A stretch of 64,000 nucleotides of DNA from NCBI GenBank assembly GCA_963383645.1, contig OY726559.1:123948721-124012720 (forward strand). The letters run 5' to 3'. Below the pieces are notes generated by a model that worked only from the letters and a program-made list of their open reading frames with translations, was not told the DNA's origin and ran no database searches. Below, in pieces: positions 47,349 to 57,870 of the stretch (the stretch's first letter is position 1; the number at the start of each line of letters is the position of its first letter). This stretch comes from Muscardinus avellanarius (taxonomy: Eukaryota; Chordata; Mammalia; Rodentia; Gliridae). Both the position numbers and the translations under genes were made by a program.

Positions 47349-47632
47349 GCTGGGCATGGTAATGTTTCAAAACAAACTTAAAAAGGGGCTGGAGTGTAGC
47401 TTGAGGCAGAATGCCCCTGGACTCCATCCCCACCCCGTGCCCCCCACACTCAGCTTGATGCCTAGGAGTATAGTGGTGTACCCCATAATCCCAGGATCTG
47501 GGAGGCTGAAAAATAGCAGATTCAAGACTTGTGCACAGTGGCTTGGCAAGACCCTGTTTGGAAATAAATAGGACTGGGGGGTAGATGGTGGTAGAACTCC
47601 CTGGGGGTTGAGTCCTAGTGCCACATTTTTTT
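47349..47632 (+). mobile_element. Two diverged SINE pieces in the CBX3 3'UTR
   Basis: A short piece (aaggctgggcatggtaatgt to actccatccccacc) followed by a second diverged dimer (gtatagtggtgtaccccata to agtcctagtgccac). Both are clearly more diverged than the neighbouring SINEs. Confidence 0.65.
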
Positions 47633-47987
47633 TATTTTAATTAAAATCTAAAAGATCATGATACATGGAATGTCTCATGATTGATGAGAACATGAATGGG
47701 CAATTTAGGACCTGACATAAGTGAGCACATTTTTACGATCTAAATTTTTGACCTGCATGCATTTACCCCAACTCATTCCTTAACATGTAGGCCCAGTCTT
47801 TTCAGTATTTGGTTTACCGGTTCAATACAAAATCAAGAAATAACTTTGTAGTAATCAGAATGTTATCCAACTGTATATTGTTTATTGTAAATACTGGTGA
47901 GCAGTGGTCAATAAATAGTTTTATATTCCTTTAAAAAAATAAAAAATAAAATAAAAAATAAAATAAATCATAAAAATAAACAGAATG

Positions 47988-48090
47988 TTAGGAGGCTGAG
48001 ACAGGAGGATCACGTAGGTTCCAAGCCAGTCTCAGCTACTTAGTGAGGCTCTCAGCAACTTAGTGAGACCCTGTTGCCAAATAAGATATA
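47988..48090 (+). mobile_element. 5'-truncated SINE left half with target duplication
   Basis: Starts ttaggaggctgagacaggag, lacks the B1-like start and the ID half; flanked by aaaaataaacagaatg at 47972-47987 and 48091-48106. Confidence 0.88.
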
Positions 48091-48200
48091 AAAAATAAAC
48101 AGAATGAAAGAAATAATATTTAAGTATTAACAATGATGGTGTTACGTGGGAGCCCTGCTCTTGTTGGCTCTTCTTTTCCTTCTTTCTTTCTTTTTTTTTT

Positions 48201-48356
48201 TCTGTGGTACTTGGGATCAAGCCCAGGAAGCTACACTCCCAGCCCTTTTTGTTTATTTATTTATTTTTATTTTGAGCCTAGGCTGGCCTTGCACAGTCAA
48301 TCTTCCTGCCTCAGGCTCCCAGTACTGGATCACAAGTGTGTGGCCACGCCCGGCTC
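48201..48356 (-). mobile_element. Diverged SINE, minus strand
   Basis: tgtggtacttgggatcaagc to gtgtggccacgcccggctcc, with a shortened right half. Confidence 0.75.
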
Positions 48357-48899
48357 CTGTCCACATCCTCACGGTCCACAGTTGCCCCCTCTGTCTTGCC
48401 TCATCCCATAACTCACCTTCTAAAGGGCGAACTAAGCCATCACTTCTCACGTTGTCCAGTTCTTCAGAAATCATCCAAAACAAGCACATCTAATGCCTGA
48501 TATTTTTCTGCCCATTTTGCTTTATTAAAGTAGAACAGAATGGATACATTTCATAACACAGATAAGGGGAAATGTTCTAAAAATAAGGCTAACGACAGTA
48601 GCTTTCTATTTCAGCATCCAGATGAAGACAGAATGTGTTTTGGCACCAATCATACCTCGGCTAAAAATTAAATTGGAAGCGTCTGCTCTGGAAGGTGGAG
48701 CAGCCATACTTCTCTCTAATCTCCCCATTAAGTGCAAATAAAAGCTGTAGGAAATATATCTATAATAAATATAATAGTACTTGAAATCTGGAGATGAGAG
48801 CAGGCTGGAGACTTCAGGACCTGAACGATACCATGGTACGATCCCTGGGTTTTCTTTTGGTTTTGTATATCACTACTTGCTGCTAAAGAGGCCAGCAAC

Positions 48900-49600
48900 T
48901 CGAAACACTAATGAACACGGACCACAGAATCTCCAACAACAAACTATGTCCAGCCAAAGGACAGAAAAGAAGCAGCCTACCAACCAAGAAGTCTTTTATA
49001 TAATAATTGCCCCACTTCGGCCACAGGTGAAGGTCTGTGGGGGCCTATACTTCTGCCTTCCCAAGGCTGCAGTGAGGTGCCTGGCATCCCGGCAGGATGG
49101 TATCAGAGAAGTCCAAGTAGGAGACCAGGATTTTCATCCCCACCACTTGCAGCAAGACACCCCCCAAGCATCAGTGTAGACCATGTTGGGGGGGGGGGCG
49201 GTCCTGGACTCCCACCTTCCCCCAGGAGGAATGAGGCACCCTTCCCGCTCTTCAGTGGGGTTGTGCTAAAGGGGGCCTTGAGAAGAACAAACTTTTGCAG
49301 CCCCTGCAGTAAAAGATCCCCCTCTACTGTGGCATTAGTGTAAACCATGCTGGGAGGTGGAAGACTTCCACCCCAGCTAGCAGAAATAAGGAGCCTCTAT
49401 CTTAGGTATCAAAAGACCGGATAGGGAAGTCAGACTCCCCTGCCAGAGTGAAATCAGGGAAGGCCGGTTAAAACAGGAAAATGTCAAAACCAGGGCCAGA
49501 GTCTCCTAATATAATATCAAGATGTCCAAGTTCAGCAAAAAATCATTCATTATATGAAGAGCTTAGAAGATCTTAAACTGATGAGGACAGGAATGAAGTA
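48900..49600 (+). repeat. Old L1 5'UTR/ORF1-upstream region (tentative)
   Basis: Landmarks recalled from old L1M 5' regions: aggatggtatcagagaagtc (49097), gattttcatcccc, and a downstream tgtcaaaaccagggccagag with tcattcattatatgaagagc (49472-49565). Contains an eleven-base G run near 49187-49198. Confidence 0.5.
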
Positions 49601-49956
49601 TGGGACATTTTGATTCCAGAAGAGACAAAACTGCACTGGGCACAGGGCTGGACCCAGGCTAGAAGGCCAACACTGGAAACCTGTCCTCTCTCCTCTGACC
49701 CAGCACCTGTGCTCTGGACACCTCCCCCATCAAGGGGCCCCAGCACTTCTGGGCTTATGAGTTTACTATGCATTATGGTCGAGCTAAAATGGGAAAAATA
49801 CAAAATCAGAGTTTAAGTGTAGTGTACGTTGAGTTGTTCTTGGTGTTTTGACTTGATTTCTTTATATTTGATAAGCACATTATCAGTAGTTGACAGTGTT
49901 ACACCTTCTATGTCTTAGTACTTATATGTGATACTTCTTTCTTACTCCTCATGTTA

Positions 49957-50315
49957 GACTTTCATCACTGTGATCAAATACTTGAGAAAAACTAACTTAA
50001 TGGAAGAAAAACTTCTCTGGTTCATTGGCTCAGAGGTCCCAGTCCATGCTTGCCAGCTCCATTATTTCTGGTCCTGTGCCAGCACAGAGCGTCATGGCTG
50101 AAGGACGTAGCAGAGCAAAGCTGCTCACCTAAGGTGGCTGGGAGCAGAGAGAGAGAGAGAGAGAAAGGGACAATAAACACCTTCAAATGTACGCACCCAG
50201 TGACCTGTCTCTTCCATCCCACCTCCTGAGTTTTCCATCACCTCTCAGTAGTGCCAGCCGGGGCCAAGCCTTCAACACATGAGCACACGGGGACATTCCA
50301 AATCCAAACTATGAC
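49957..50315 (+). repeat. Old interspersed repeat, family A
   Basis: ttagactttcatcactgtga, catggctgaaggacgtagca, a (GA)n run at 50148-50164 and a distal ggacattccaaatccaaact block match the other family A copies. Confidence 0.65.
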
Positions 50316-50667
50316 ATCGTTGAGTCAGGAAGAGCTGCTGTGTCTCACTCTCAGGAGCTGAAGGTTTCTAGCTCCTGGGTGGCCCATCTTATTTAAAACC
50401 ACTTTGTTTGGGGATAATCCTCTTAGATCCCAGTGTGTCAGCTTCCGTGGGAGTCTGTGTGTCCCACGTCCAGCACAGCACAACACACAGAAGACCAAGG
50501 CCCGGGAGAGCTTCTCATCAGACAGCCAGCAACAAGCAACCCGGGAGGAGTCCAACAGGAGAGGCCAGGAGTCGACAAAACCCGCAAGCAGATGCCAGGG
50601 AACTGGGCGAGTAGAGGATGTCACAACGGGCAGGACAGAGGAAGCAAAACACTGCAGGCGGTGGAAC

Positions 50668-50822
50668 CCAAGGACATCCACTTCGGAGCTACACCCCCAG
50701 CCCTATTTTTAGTTTTTATTTTGAAACAGGGTCTCATTAAGTTGCTGAGGGTCTCCCGAGATTGCTGAGGCTGGCCTCCTAAGTACTGGGATTGCAGCCG
50801 GGTGCCACCATGCCGGCTACAC
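50668..50822 (-). mobile_element. Truncated SINE, minus strand
   Basis: acttcggagctacaccccca, linker, and a shortened left half ending gtgccaccatgccggct. Confidence 0.8.
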
Positions 50823-50939
50823 GGAAGCTTTTAAAGGCCCAGGTGTAAGTCTCAATTTGCTCTGTGAAGTCTCAAAGGCGCCACCTGTCACCTGGAGATG
50901 ACCGATTCAGTGGCCTGGGTGTTCCCCGGGGGCAGCCCG

Positions 50940-51041
50940 CCCTGGACAAGCGCTATTGAATAGAATCAAGGCCGCTCACTCACAAAGCTGCCCTGGACAA
51001 GCCCTATTGAATAGAATCAAGGCCGCTCACTCACAAAGCCG
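50940..51041. repeat. 51-bp tandem duplication
   Basis: ccctggacaagcgctattga... at 50940 is repeated at 50991 with one or two changes; two copies in direct orientation. Confidence 0.92.
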
Positions 51042-51389
51042 ACAGATGTCTTTATACCCTGCATCAGAGATGGTGTCAGGATCAGAGGGAATAACTGGCA
51101 GCATCCCTGATCAAAACAGACACCAAGTCACAGCATATTTAGTGGAAAATGCATGGGGGGAAAGCTGAATTCTCCATCCTGGCTGAAGCACCTATTACAT
51201 CACTGCTAAGAGGAAGGCATTTAGTAAGTCTTACGTTTTATCTGGAGCAGGTTGTTTATGGAACAAGACAGCAGCCCAATCTTCAAGCTCCTGGTACAGC
51301 ACAAACCATCCTGATGCGAACAAGCATCCCTAGCACATTAATCTATAAATATTTGTTGAGTGCACCTACTATGTGGTAGGTACCAACCT

Positions 51390-51778
51390 AGTTGTTCATC
51401 AACATATGAGTGAAGAGCATGTGGTATACATGCAAAATAGAACATTATTCGGCCATAAAAAGGAATGAAATCCTGTTATTTGTGACAAGATGGATGGCAC
51501 TGGAGGATATTATAGTAAGTGAAATAAGCTAGGCACAGAAAGACAAATACTGCATTCCTCACTCAGGCATGAGCCTAAAAAGTCAACTTCATCAAGGTAG
51601 AGAGTTGAATAGTGTTCACCAGAGATGAGGAAGTAGGAGGATAGAGGAAAGTCAGACAATGGGCAACAAAATATAGAGGATAAGTTCTAGTGCTCTACAG
51701 TGCAAAAGGGTGATTATAGTTCACAGCAATTATATATTTTATAAAAAACTAGAAGAGTTCAAAGTTTCCCAATACTAT
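51390..51778 (+). mobile_element. Old L1 3' end, left part, split by an ERV
   Basis: Old L1 3' sequence (gttcatcaacatatgagtga, ttattcggccataaaaagga, actagaagagttcaaagttt) that stops at the ERV LTR and continues at 58189. Confidence 0.8.
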
Positions 51779-52066
51779 GACAGAGGCCAGGCACAGAGAC
51801 CCGGTTGGGAAAGAGAGTCTATTTCCACTAGGGGAGCTTAGAGGACTAGAGTCCAAGATCTGAGCCCCTGGAGGGTCAGCACACAGATTAGATAGCCTCA
51901 GGGCAAGGGGCAGGTCTGGATTGCCCACCAGGTACAGAAACATGGGTTAGGTCTCAATTTCTCTCCCTGAGCACAATTTCCTCTGCTTCCACATGGTTGG
52001 TGGGGACCCCAGTTAAGGAAATGAGTTCTAGACGAAGTGTTGGCACCATCTTAGGCTTCTGCCTCC
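51779..52066 (-). mobile_element. 3' LTR of the minus-strand ERV
   Basis: 288 bp, alignable along its whole length with 57871-58188 (shared stretches include gaggactagagtccaa and atagcctcagggcaagg). The TATA-like and polyadenylation motifs intact in the 5' LTR are mutated here. Confidence 0.8.
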
Positions 52067-52080
52067 TCCTCCTCCTTGAG
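52067..52080 (-). promoter_or_regulatory. Polypurine tract of the ERV
   Basis: On the minus strand ctcaaggaggaggaggag directly precedes the 3' LTR, where a retroviral plus-strand primer tract is expected. Confidence 0.6.
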
Positions 52081-52341
52081 AACCCACCATAACACTCATT
52101 TGGGGGGGTCTCATATTATGAACACCTGCCTGTGGAAAGGGGTCACCCACAATAGCACTGTCCGAGCCTGCCGGCAGGGAGAAAGGATTGGGAAGGTGAG
52201 GCTGGCTCGTTTTGGGTAACCCTGGCAAAGTCCAGACATGGAGAGTGTCCTCAGGCTTTGGCCGTGCGTAGACCAGCCAGCCTTCTGGCTGTGACTGGAG
52301 CAGGGCCTGGTGTCTTTTCCAGGGGCAGGGGGCAGGCATTT

Positions 52342-52542
52342 TCAGGGTCCACTGAAGCTTCCCACAGCTATTCCGGGGTAGCCCTTGAGATGGCTGTGAT
52401 GGATCCAGGCAGCCATGCCAGCTACTTTTGCAGCTGTGGGGGTAGTTAAGAGAATAGTAGAGGGTCCCTTCCACCGCGCTTTTAATGGAGTTGGGTTCCA
52501 GTCTTTTACCCACGCTGAGTCCCCTGGCCAGAACAGGTGCAC
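52342..52542 (-). pseudogene. ERV pol remnant: integrase C-terminal domain
   Basis: The minus-strand frame contains a WVKDW-like start, then [15 protein letters not shown] and [10 protein letters not shown], the conserved C-terminal (GPY/F-type) DNA-binding part of gammaretrovirus-like integrases. The catalytic core and the rest of pol are not found upstream at the expected length. A second overlapping frame is open as well. This places the pol of the element near class I (gammaretrovirus-like) ERVs. Only about 270 bp separate it from the polypurine tract, so env has been deleted. Confidence 0.8.
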
Positions 52543-52796
52543 AGGAAAGAAAAACTAATTAGAGCCCTACTTAAAACCCAAGTAAGTCTCATTTCCTGAC
52601 AAAAGTTTTCCCAAAACAAAGTTTGATTTTAATAGTTTCACCAAAGCTTTACATAAGTTTGCATTTAAGTTTTACAGTATCCAGAATCCAAATTTTTGGC
52701 AACCTAGACCCAAAGACAAAGCAAATTCCATACTGTTTTCTTACAATCCATGGACCCAAATAAGTTATCTTTGGCTTTAGGAAGCCAAGAGCAAAG

Positions 52797-53009
52797 CCGG
52801 GCGTGGTGGCACACCCTTGTAATCCACGCACTTGGGAGGCTGAGACAGGAGGATCGCACAGGTTCGAAGCCAGCCTCAGCTACTTAGTGAGGCTCTCAGC
52901 AACTTAGTGAGACCCTGTTTCCAAATAAAGTATAAAATAGGTCTGGGAGTGTAGCCCGGAGGTAGAAGGGCTTCCAGGAGCCCCAGTACCACAAAAATAA
53001 AATAAAATT
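52797..53009 (+). mobile_element. Dimeric SINE inside the ERV
   Basis: Complete copy flanked by agccaagagca (about 52784 and 53015). Confidence 0.9.
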
Positions 53010-53061
53010 TAAAAAGCCAAGAGCATTTATTTCAAAGCATTCAGCTGTTTCCATTTACCCA

Positions 53062-53238
53062 GCCAGGCGTGGTGGCGCACGCTTGTAATCCCAGCATTTG
53101 GGAGGGTGAGACAGGGTGAGGCCCTCTGCAACTCAGTGAGACCTGGTTTCAAAATAAAGAATAAAAAATAGGGCAGGGGTGTAGCTCGGAGGTCGAATGC
53201 CCCCTGGGTTCCATCCCCAGACCCACCCAAAAAAAAAA
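53062..53238 (+). mobile_element. SINE inside the ERV, internally deleted
   Basis: The left half loses about 40 bp after gggagggtgagacaggg, then continues tgaggccctctgcaactcag; right half ends ccatccccagacccac. Confidence 0.88.
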
Positions 53239-54490
53239 TTACCCAATTTATTTTAGGTCCTTTATAGGTTATCCCTGAAAATGAAACAACAGGTTAACAT
53301 TAACATGTGAAGCCACTTTTTCAAAGAGAACCCCAAACAAAAGTGAAGCTTACTTGTGCAGGGCGCCATGGAGACGGGGGCTGGTTTCCATACCGCGCCC
53401 GGGCCCCTCCGCACAGAACGCTCCGTGGAGATTCCCTGGCCCCGCCACCTAGCTTGCCTCCCTCCTGCTCTCATGGGTGGGGGTGGAGGTGTCACCTCCA
53501 CACGCTATGCTTGGCTCCTTGTCCACATGGGCCAGTTAGCCATAGGAGAGCACCTCGACTCCCACCCAGCACATGGGGAACTCTGGTGAGCTCCCAGCGC
53601 CCTGGGCTCCCACTTGCTTTCCCTTTCTCACACACGCCCTGGCTGCAGAGCCCTGGAGAAAGCTGGGGAGCAGAGAGGGCACTGGGGTCATTCTCGAACC
53701 CACTGCAAAGGCAGGCCACGCCAGGGAGTGACTTCTCCAGGTAAGACCCGGGCTACGTGTGCAGAGGTTTTGTCCTAGAGTTCGTCCACCTGCTCCTGGG
53801 GGAGCACCGCCTTTGCAGCCCAGCTCCTAGGCATGGCGGCCAACCAGCCGCAGCACCATCCAGATGTTCTGAGAAATAAGCACCTGGGAGTTCCCATGAG
53901 GAGGACTCGACTGCCACTTGGCTCCTCTGAACTAGATCCGGGAGTCCCTGAGCTGGCTCTAGTAGCTCGAATGCTGCAAGTTGGTCCTTTTCCACCCCCC
54001 CCCACCATGTGGCTTTACGTAGAGGTTCAGTAATCACAGCATAGTTAGGGGTGCGGAGACACCACAGCCCCCAGGAACTCTCTTAAGGCTCTCCTGGGGG
54101 TTGCACTAGGATGGCTCAGGCCACTTCTCTTCTCCTGGTTCCTAAAAGTCGCTCTCCCCATATTGAGTGGCTGGCTGATGAGATCCAGCCAAATGCTGAA
54201 GACGGCTAGGCAGCTGAACCAGGTGGCAGTGGCCGGGAGGAGGCCGAGGAGGGTACTAGCAGGAGAGGTGTGCTTCAGGCAGGCTGGCAAGGGATGATGT
54301 TGCTGTCTTCTCCATCTCTCCTGGCATGGGTGAATACCCCCCAATGCTGTCTCAGGGAAATGGCTCTGGCTCCAGACTTGATTCGTTCAGTGGCCTATTG
54401 GCCCCTCTCCCTGCCCCGGAGCAGTGCTTCCAACACTCCTAGAGGCTCACCATATCTTGTGGGTCATAGGATTTTCTGTGAGTAAACAGA
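53239..54490. other. ERV interior, unassigned
   Basis: Expected location of the end of gag and most of pol. Open frames on both strands (up to 145 codons, plus, 53307-53744) show no motif I can assign. The interval is far too short for a full pol gene, so a large deletion is inferred. Confidence 0.45.
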
Positions 54491-54730
54491 CTAGCATACA
54501 CCGCTGGGGCCACAGCCCCCCATGGGCAGTTTCTTCAACCCACCAGGTAGCTGCCTGGAGAGTGAGAAGCAGCCTCTGCAAGCTGCCAAGGTAGGATTGC
54601 TCGTTTGACAGATGGACTGGATCAAATCCACAAGGACCTGCGGTTTTTCTGAATAGGAGGGTAGGGTGGTGACGTTTCTAGCTCCTAGGTTTCTGACCCA
54701 AACTGGTGCCTTTTCCAAAAGTTTCAACAT
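54491..54730 (-). pseudogene. ERV gag remnant, capsid-like (tentative)
   Basis: A 79-codon minus-strand frame contains YSEKPQVLVDLIQSICQTSN and NPT, which resembles the segment of gammaretrovirus-like capsid just before its major homology region. Downstream sequence (54.48 to 54.05 kb) is frame-shifted and only weakly retrovirus-like. Position between primer-binding site and integrase remnant fits gag. Assignment is by recall and uncertain. Confidence 0.45.
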
Positions 54731-55067
54731 TTCCTGTTTGCCCCTGGCTACTAGAACTTAAGACCAGACCCCTCAGCCGTGGAGGAGGATGGATGGCCAA
54801 TTGGAGCTGAGAACAGAAAATCAAGCTTTTCTCGGTGCACTGTAGTTCAGATGCACATGACAGCAATAGGAAATGATGTAATGAAGATCCTACTCAGGTC
54901 ACGTCTCCAGGTAAACCCAGGGAGACAGCTAATGGCACTCTAAAAATGGTCCCTTTGTCAGGGTTTCAGTGTCGATTACTGATCACACACAGAAAGAAGC
55001 CCAGTGACAGCGCAAACAGAACCTGCCCAGGACCCGTGCTCAAACATGGACTTTCAGTATAGACGCA

Positions 55068-55636
55068 TGCCACAGCACCTCATGCAGATCTTGAGAAAGC
55101 TCGATCAGGGGATCCGCAACGGCGTAGATCCCCCGTGAAGAATGTCTAGCATTCCTTTCTTCATAAAATTATTTTAGGATTATTTGGATTAATATGTATA
55201 ATTGGAATTTTATGTATAAACATTATAACTAAAACTGATGGGCAGTGGCTTGTGGGAGACTCAGGCAGCAAAGATATCTTCCCAAGGATAAAGTTATTGG
55301 GCCAAACATTAAGTTCAAACTGACCTTAGTTTGAGCCACTGTATCAGATCAGGTTTGAGTCCGCTTTATAAAGTGAGACAAAGCACACTATGACTAATTA
55401 ATTGCCTGACACCCGCCCTGATGTGTGTAAATAATAACATTTCCTGTCCTTGAAGATCCTGCTTGCGTGACTATGCACTTGCTTTTCTGCCAACAAAAAA
55501 AAGTATAAAAGTTGTAACAAATACTGAATAAAACGGAGAAGTTTGAATCTGAATTCGTGTGTCCTCTTCTCTCATCAACCTCGGTTTCCCCTCACCTTTA
55601 AACGAACCTCGACTCTGCTAGGGCTGGACCCCGGCA
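55068..55636 (+). mobile_element. Solo LTR (class II-like), nested in the ERV
   Basis: Begins tgccacagcacctcatgcag and ends ggctggaccccggca, with gacgca before (55062-55067) and gacaca after (55637-55642), a 6-bp target duplication with one mismatch. A TATA box (tataaaa, 55504-55510) is followed closely by aataaa (55527-55532), as in short-R LTRs. Closely related to the LTR at 60532-61287. The 6-bp duplication fits class II (ERVK-like) elements. Confidence 0.88.
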
Positions 55637-55789
55637 GACACATTCGACTCATTTGATTAGAACCGCTGCTATCAGCCAGCAGGAAGAATTAGAACTAGTT
55701 CTCTCCGTTCATTATCTACAAATCCATTCCCATGAGTTGATATAATAATGAAGCAAGAGTAAAATCTGAAAAGTTGGGTCCCTCCCGGA

Positions 55790-56110
55790 CGTGATCTCAC
55801 AGCGGAAACCCAGAAACCAGAAGTGGAGATATCGCGAGACTCCAGGTGCCTCAAGAATCCAAACATCGCGAGACTCCGGATGTCACGAGAGAACTGGCAT
55901 GCCTATAAAACATCGGTGCCTCCGATCTGCCACGTGACTCAGCCGGCCGATCAGGACTATGTGCAACTCTCCAGACGCATGGCCCATCGGTCCCTTCCCC
56001 CACGGCCGGCTGACTCTCCAGAGGGTGCCGGGTCTGGATAAAACAGCAGTCTCTGATAACCTGATTGGTGTTTTTGCCTCCCTCCTAAACCCCCTAAGTA
56101 TTTTCAACTA
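55790..56110 (+). promoter_or_regulatory. CpG-rich LTR-like promoter block
   Basis: Two copies of tcgcgagactcc (55832-55843 and 55866-55877), a related tcacgagagaac at about 55883, a TATA box (tataaaa, 55904-55910) about 25 bp later, and a downstream ggataaaacagc (about 56035). The layout (direct repeats, TATA, distal ATAAA) resembles a retroviral LTR, but I found no clear tg...ca ends or target duplication. Confidence 0.45.
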
Positions 56111-56145
56111 TTCAAAATCCACAAGAGGTTTTATTTTATTGTTAT

Positions 56146-56357
56146 TTACTTACTTTTGCATACCGGGGATGGAACCCAGGGGCAGTCTACCTTCGAGCTA
56201 CACCCCTAGCCCTATTTTTTATTCTTTATTTTGAAACAGGGTCTCACTAAGTTGCGGAGGGCCTCACTAAGTAGCCGAGGCTGGCCGTGAACCGCGATCC
56301 TCCTGTCTCAGCCTCCCAAATGCTGGGATTACAAGCGTGCGCCACCACGCCCGGCTC
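56146..56357 (-). mobile_element. Dimeric SINE inside the ERV, minus strand
   Basis: cataccggggatggaaccca to ccaccacgcccggct, flanked by cacaagag (about 56118 and 56357). Confidence 0.9.
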
Positions 56358-56424
56358 ACAAGAGTTTTGTACAGAAGGTTCACCTGAGAGCCCAGCTAGT
56401 CACAGTAGCTTTTAATACTTCTGA

Positions 56425-56585
56425 GGGTGCCTGGCACTGTGCTGAGAGCTCTGTGCATGTTAATTACTTCTTCCACCCACCCCATAATGTGGGTACTGTT
56501 GCCATCCCAGCTCACAGTGAGACCAAGAGATGCCAGGCTTTCGGTCTCACAGCTGGTAGGTGGCGACACCCTTTCCTATGACATC
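56425..56585 (-). repeat. MIR, minus strand, between ERV LTRs
   Basis: gcctggcactgtgctgagag, aatgtgggtactgttgccat and ctcacagctggtaggtggc follow the reverse MIR order closely. MIR is an ancient mammalian SINE. Confidence 0.75.
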
Positions 56586-56589
56586 AGCA

Positions 56590-57845
56590 TCCGAGTGAGA
56601 TGAGGCAGCTCAGTTACATCAGTGACTCACAACCCTGCGTGCCGATCAGGATCACTTGGTGTGCCTTTATAAGGTTATGTGTTGGGTGCTTGCTATGTGA
56701 ATTTCATCAAGGAATAGGAAACACCCAAACTCGGGATAAATTGAGGCTCAAAATGTTCGGTAGTTTTCCTGATCACCAAGCCCACAGGCTTCAATTCAGG
56801 AACACCGCCAAACACAGTTCAGGTGCTTCTGATCACTCCTAGGGCTTTGCATCACAAAACGTTCGAAATATTCTGTAACTTAAAACTCTCTCCCCCCACA
56901 AGACATTTTTCTCTCCTTTCGGAGGTTTTACGATGCATTGTCACTAGCCAGTCTTACTATTTCCACCGCTGATTAAAGACTGGGGTGGCCTATGGTGACT
57001 AATTATGACACAAATCACTTTAGCCCCAGCTGTACCCATGCTCTTCCCTGGAAATATGACGGGTCCTTGTGCTTGAGATCTCCGGTGATGATGACACCCA
57101 AACCTTTTGAACTATTGAATGAACTTTCTGCAGGTCACCCTACATTAAGAGCTGGCCACTCTGCCTCACAGAGGGCCAGTAGCTTACCAGGACTTAATCC
57201 CCCCCCCATATTCCCCAGTATATCCTTTCTTGAATTTTTAATCATTGTTTTAATAAATGCTTTCCTGTGTCCTTCACATTTCTGCAACACAGATAAACAC
57301 TTTGCTGGTCTCTGGCCAGTGCCCTCGCAGGGATATGTCAGGCCCTTCGCTTTGGCAGGCCTGTGATCCTAGCTATCACGTCAGTGCTGCCCTGAGCCAT
57401 GAGGTTGCCCTGGAACTGCAGACAGAACTCCCCACTCGCTTCGGCCCTGTGGCCTGGGAGCAGAAGCCACGGTCCATCGTCCTTCTCAACCACATTTCAC
57501 AGTGTTCAGCCATTCAACACCCTCCCTTTTCTCCTGGGCACTGGTTTCCCAACGGTCACCTAGTGCCAGCACTTGGGGTTGATCAGACCCCCTTCCATGC
57601 AGTAGGACAGGCCTCTAGCTGCCCTGGAGCTTTCCTACCATGATTCAGACATCTGATACTCCTCATTGCATCCTAAATCTGTACTTCTCCTCAGGGGGCG
57701 ACATAGGACATCAACTTCCCTGTTGATGCCTCCCACACAGGGGCAGAGGAGCCCCTGGCGTGCTCAGTGGGCCAGTATCACCAGGGAGGCTGGGTCCCCT
57801 GTGTCCAGTTGAGGGAGCCTTGGGCCAGGATCTCCTGTACCTCAA
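56590..57845. other. Host-like unique sequence between MIR and ERV primer-binding site
   Basis: No gag motif seen on the minus strand. A plus-strand frame of 128 codons (57257-57643) has no recognisable domain, and an aataaa-type signal (57250s) lies near its start. Too long for an ordinary retroviral leader. Confidence 0.4.
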
Positions 57846-57863
57846 GCCCCATGTTAGGCGCCA
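57846..57863 (-). promoter_or_regulatory. tRNA-Lys type primer-binding site
   Basis: On the minus strand tggcgcctaacatggggc matches the complement of the 3' end of tRNA-Lys(1,2) at about 16 of 18 positions, seven bases after the end of the 5' LTR. This fixes the orientation of the provirus. Confidence 0.75.
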
Positions 57864-57870
57864 AAAATAT

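Noticed and set aside
49187..49198. G-run as a quadruplex-type element
   Set aside because: A single homopolymer run inside an old L1-like region; no set of four G tracts with short loops was seen.
53307..53744. 145-codon plus-strand frame inside the ERV
   Set aside because: Antisense to the provirus, no retroviral or host motif, Pro/Ser/His-rich.
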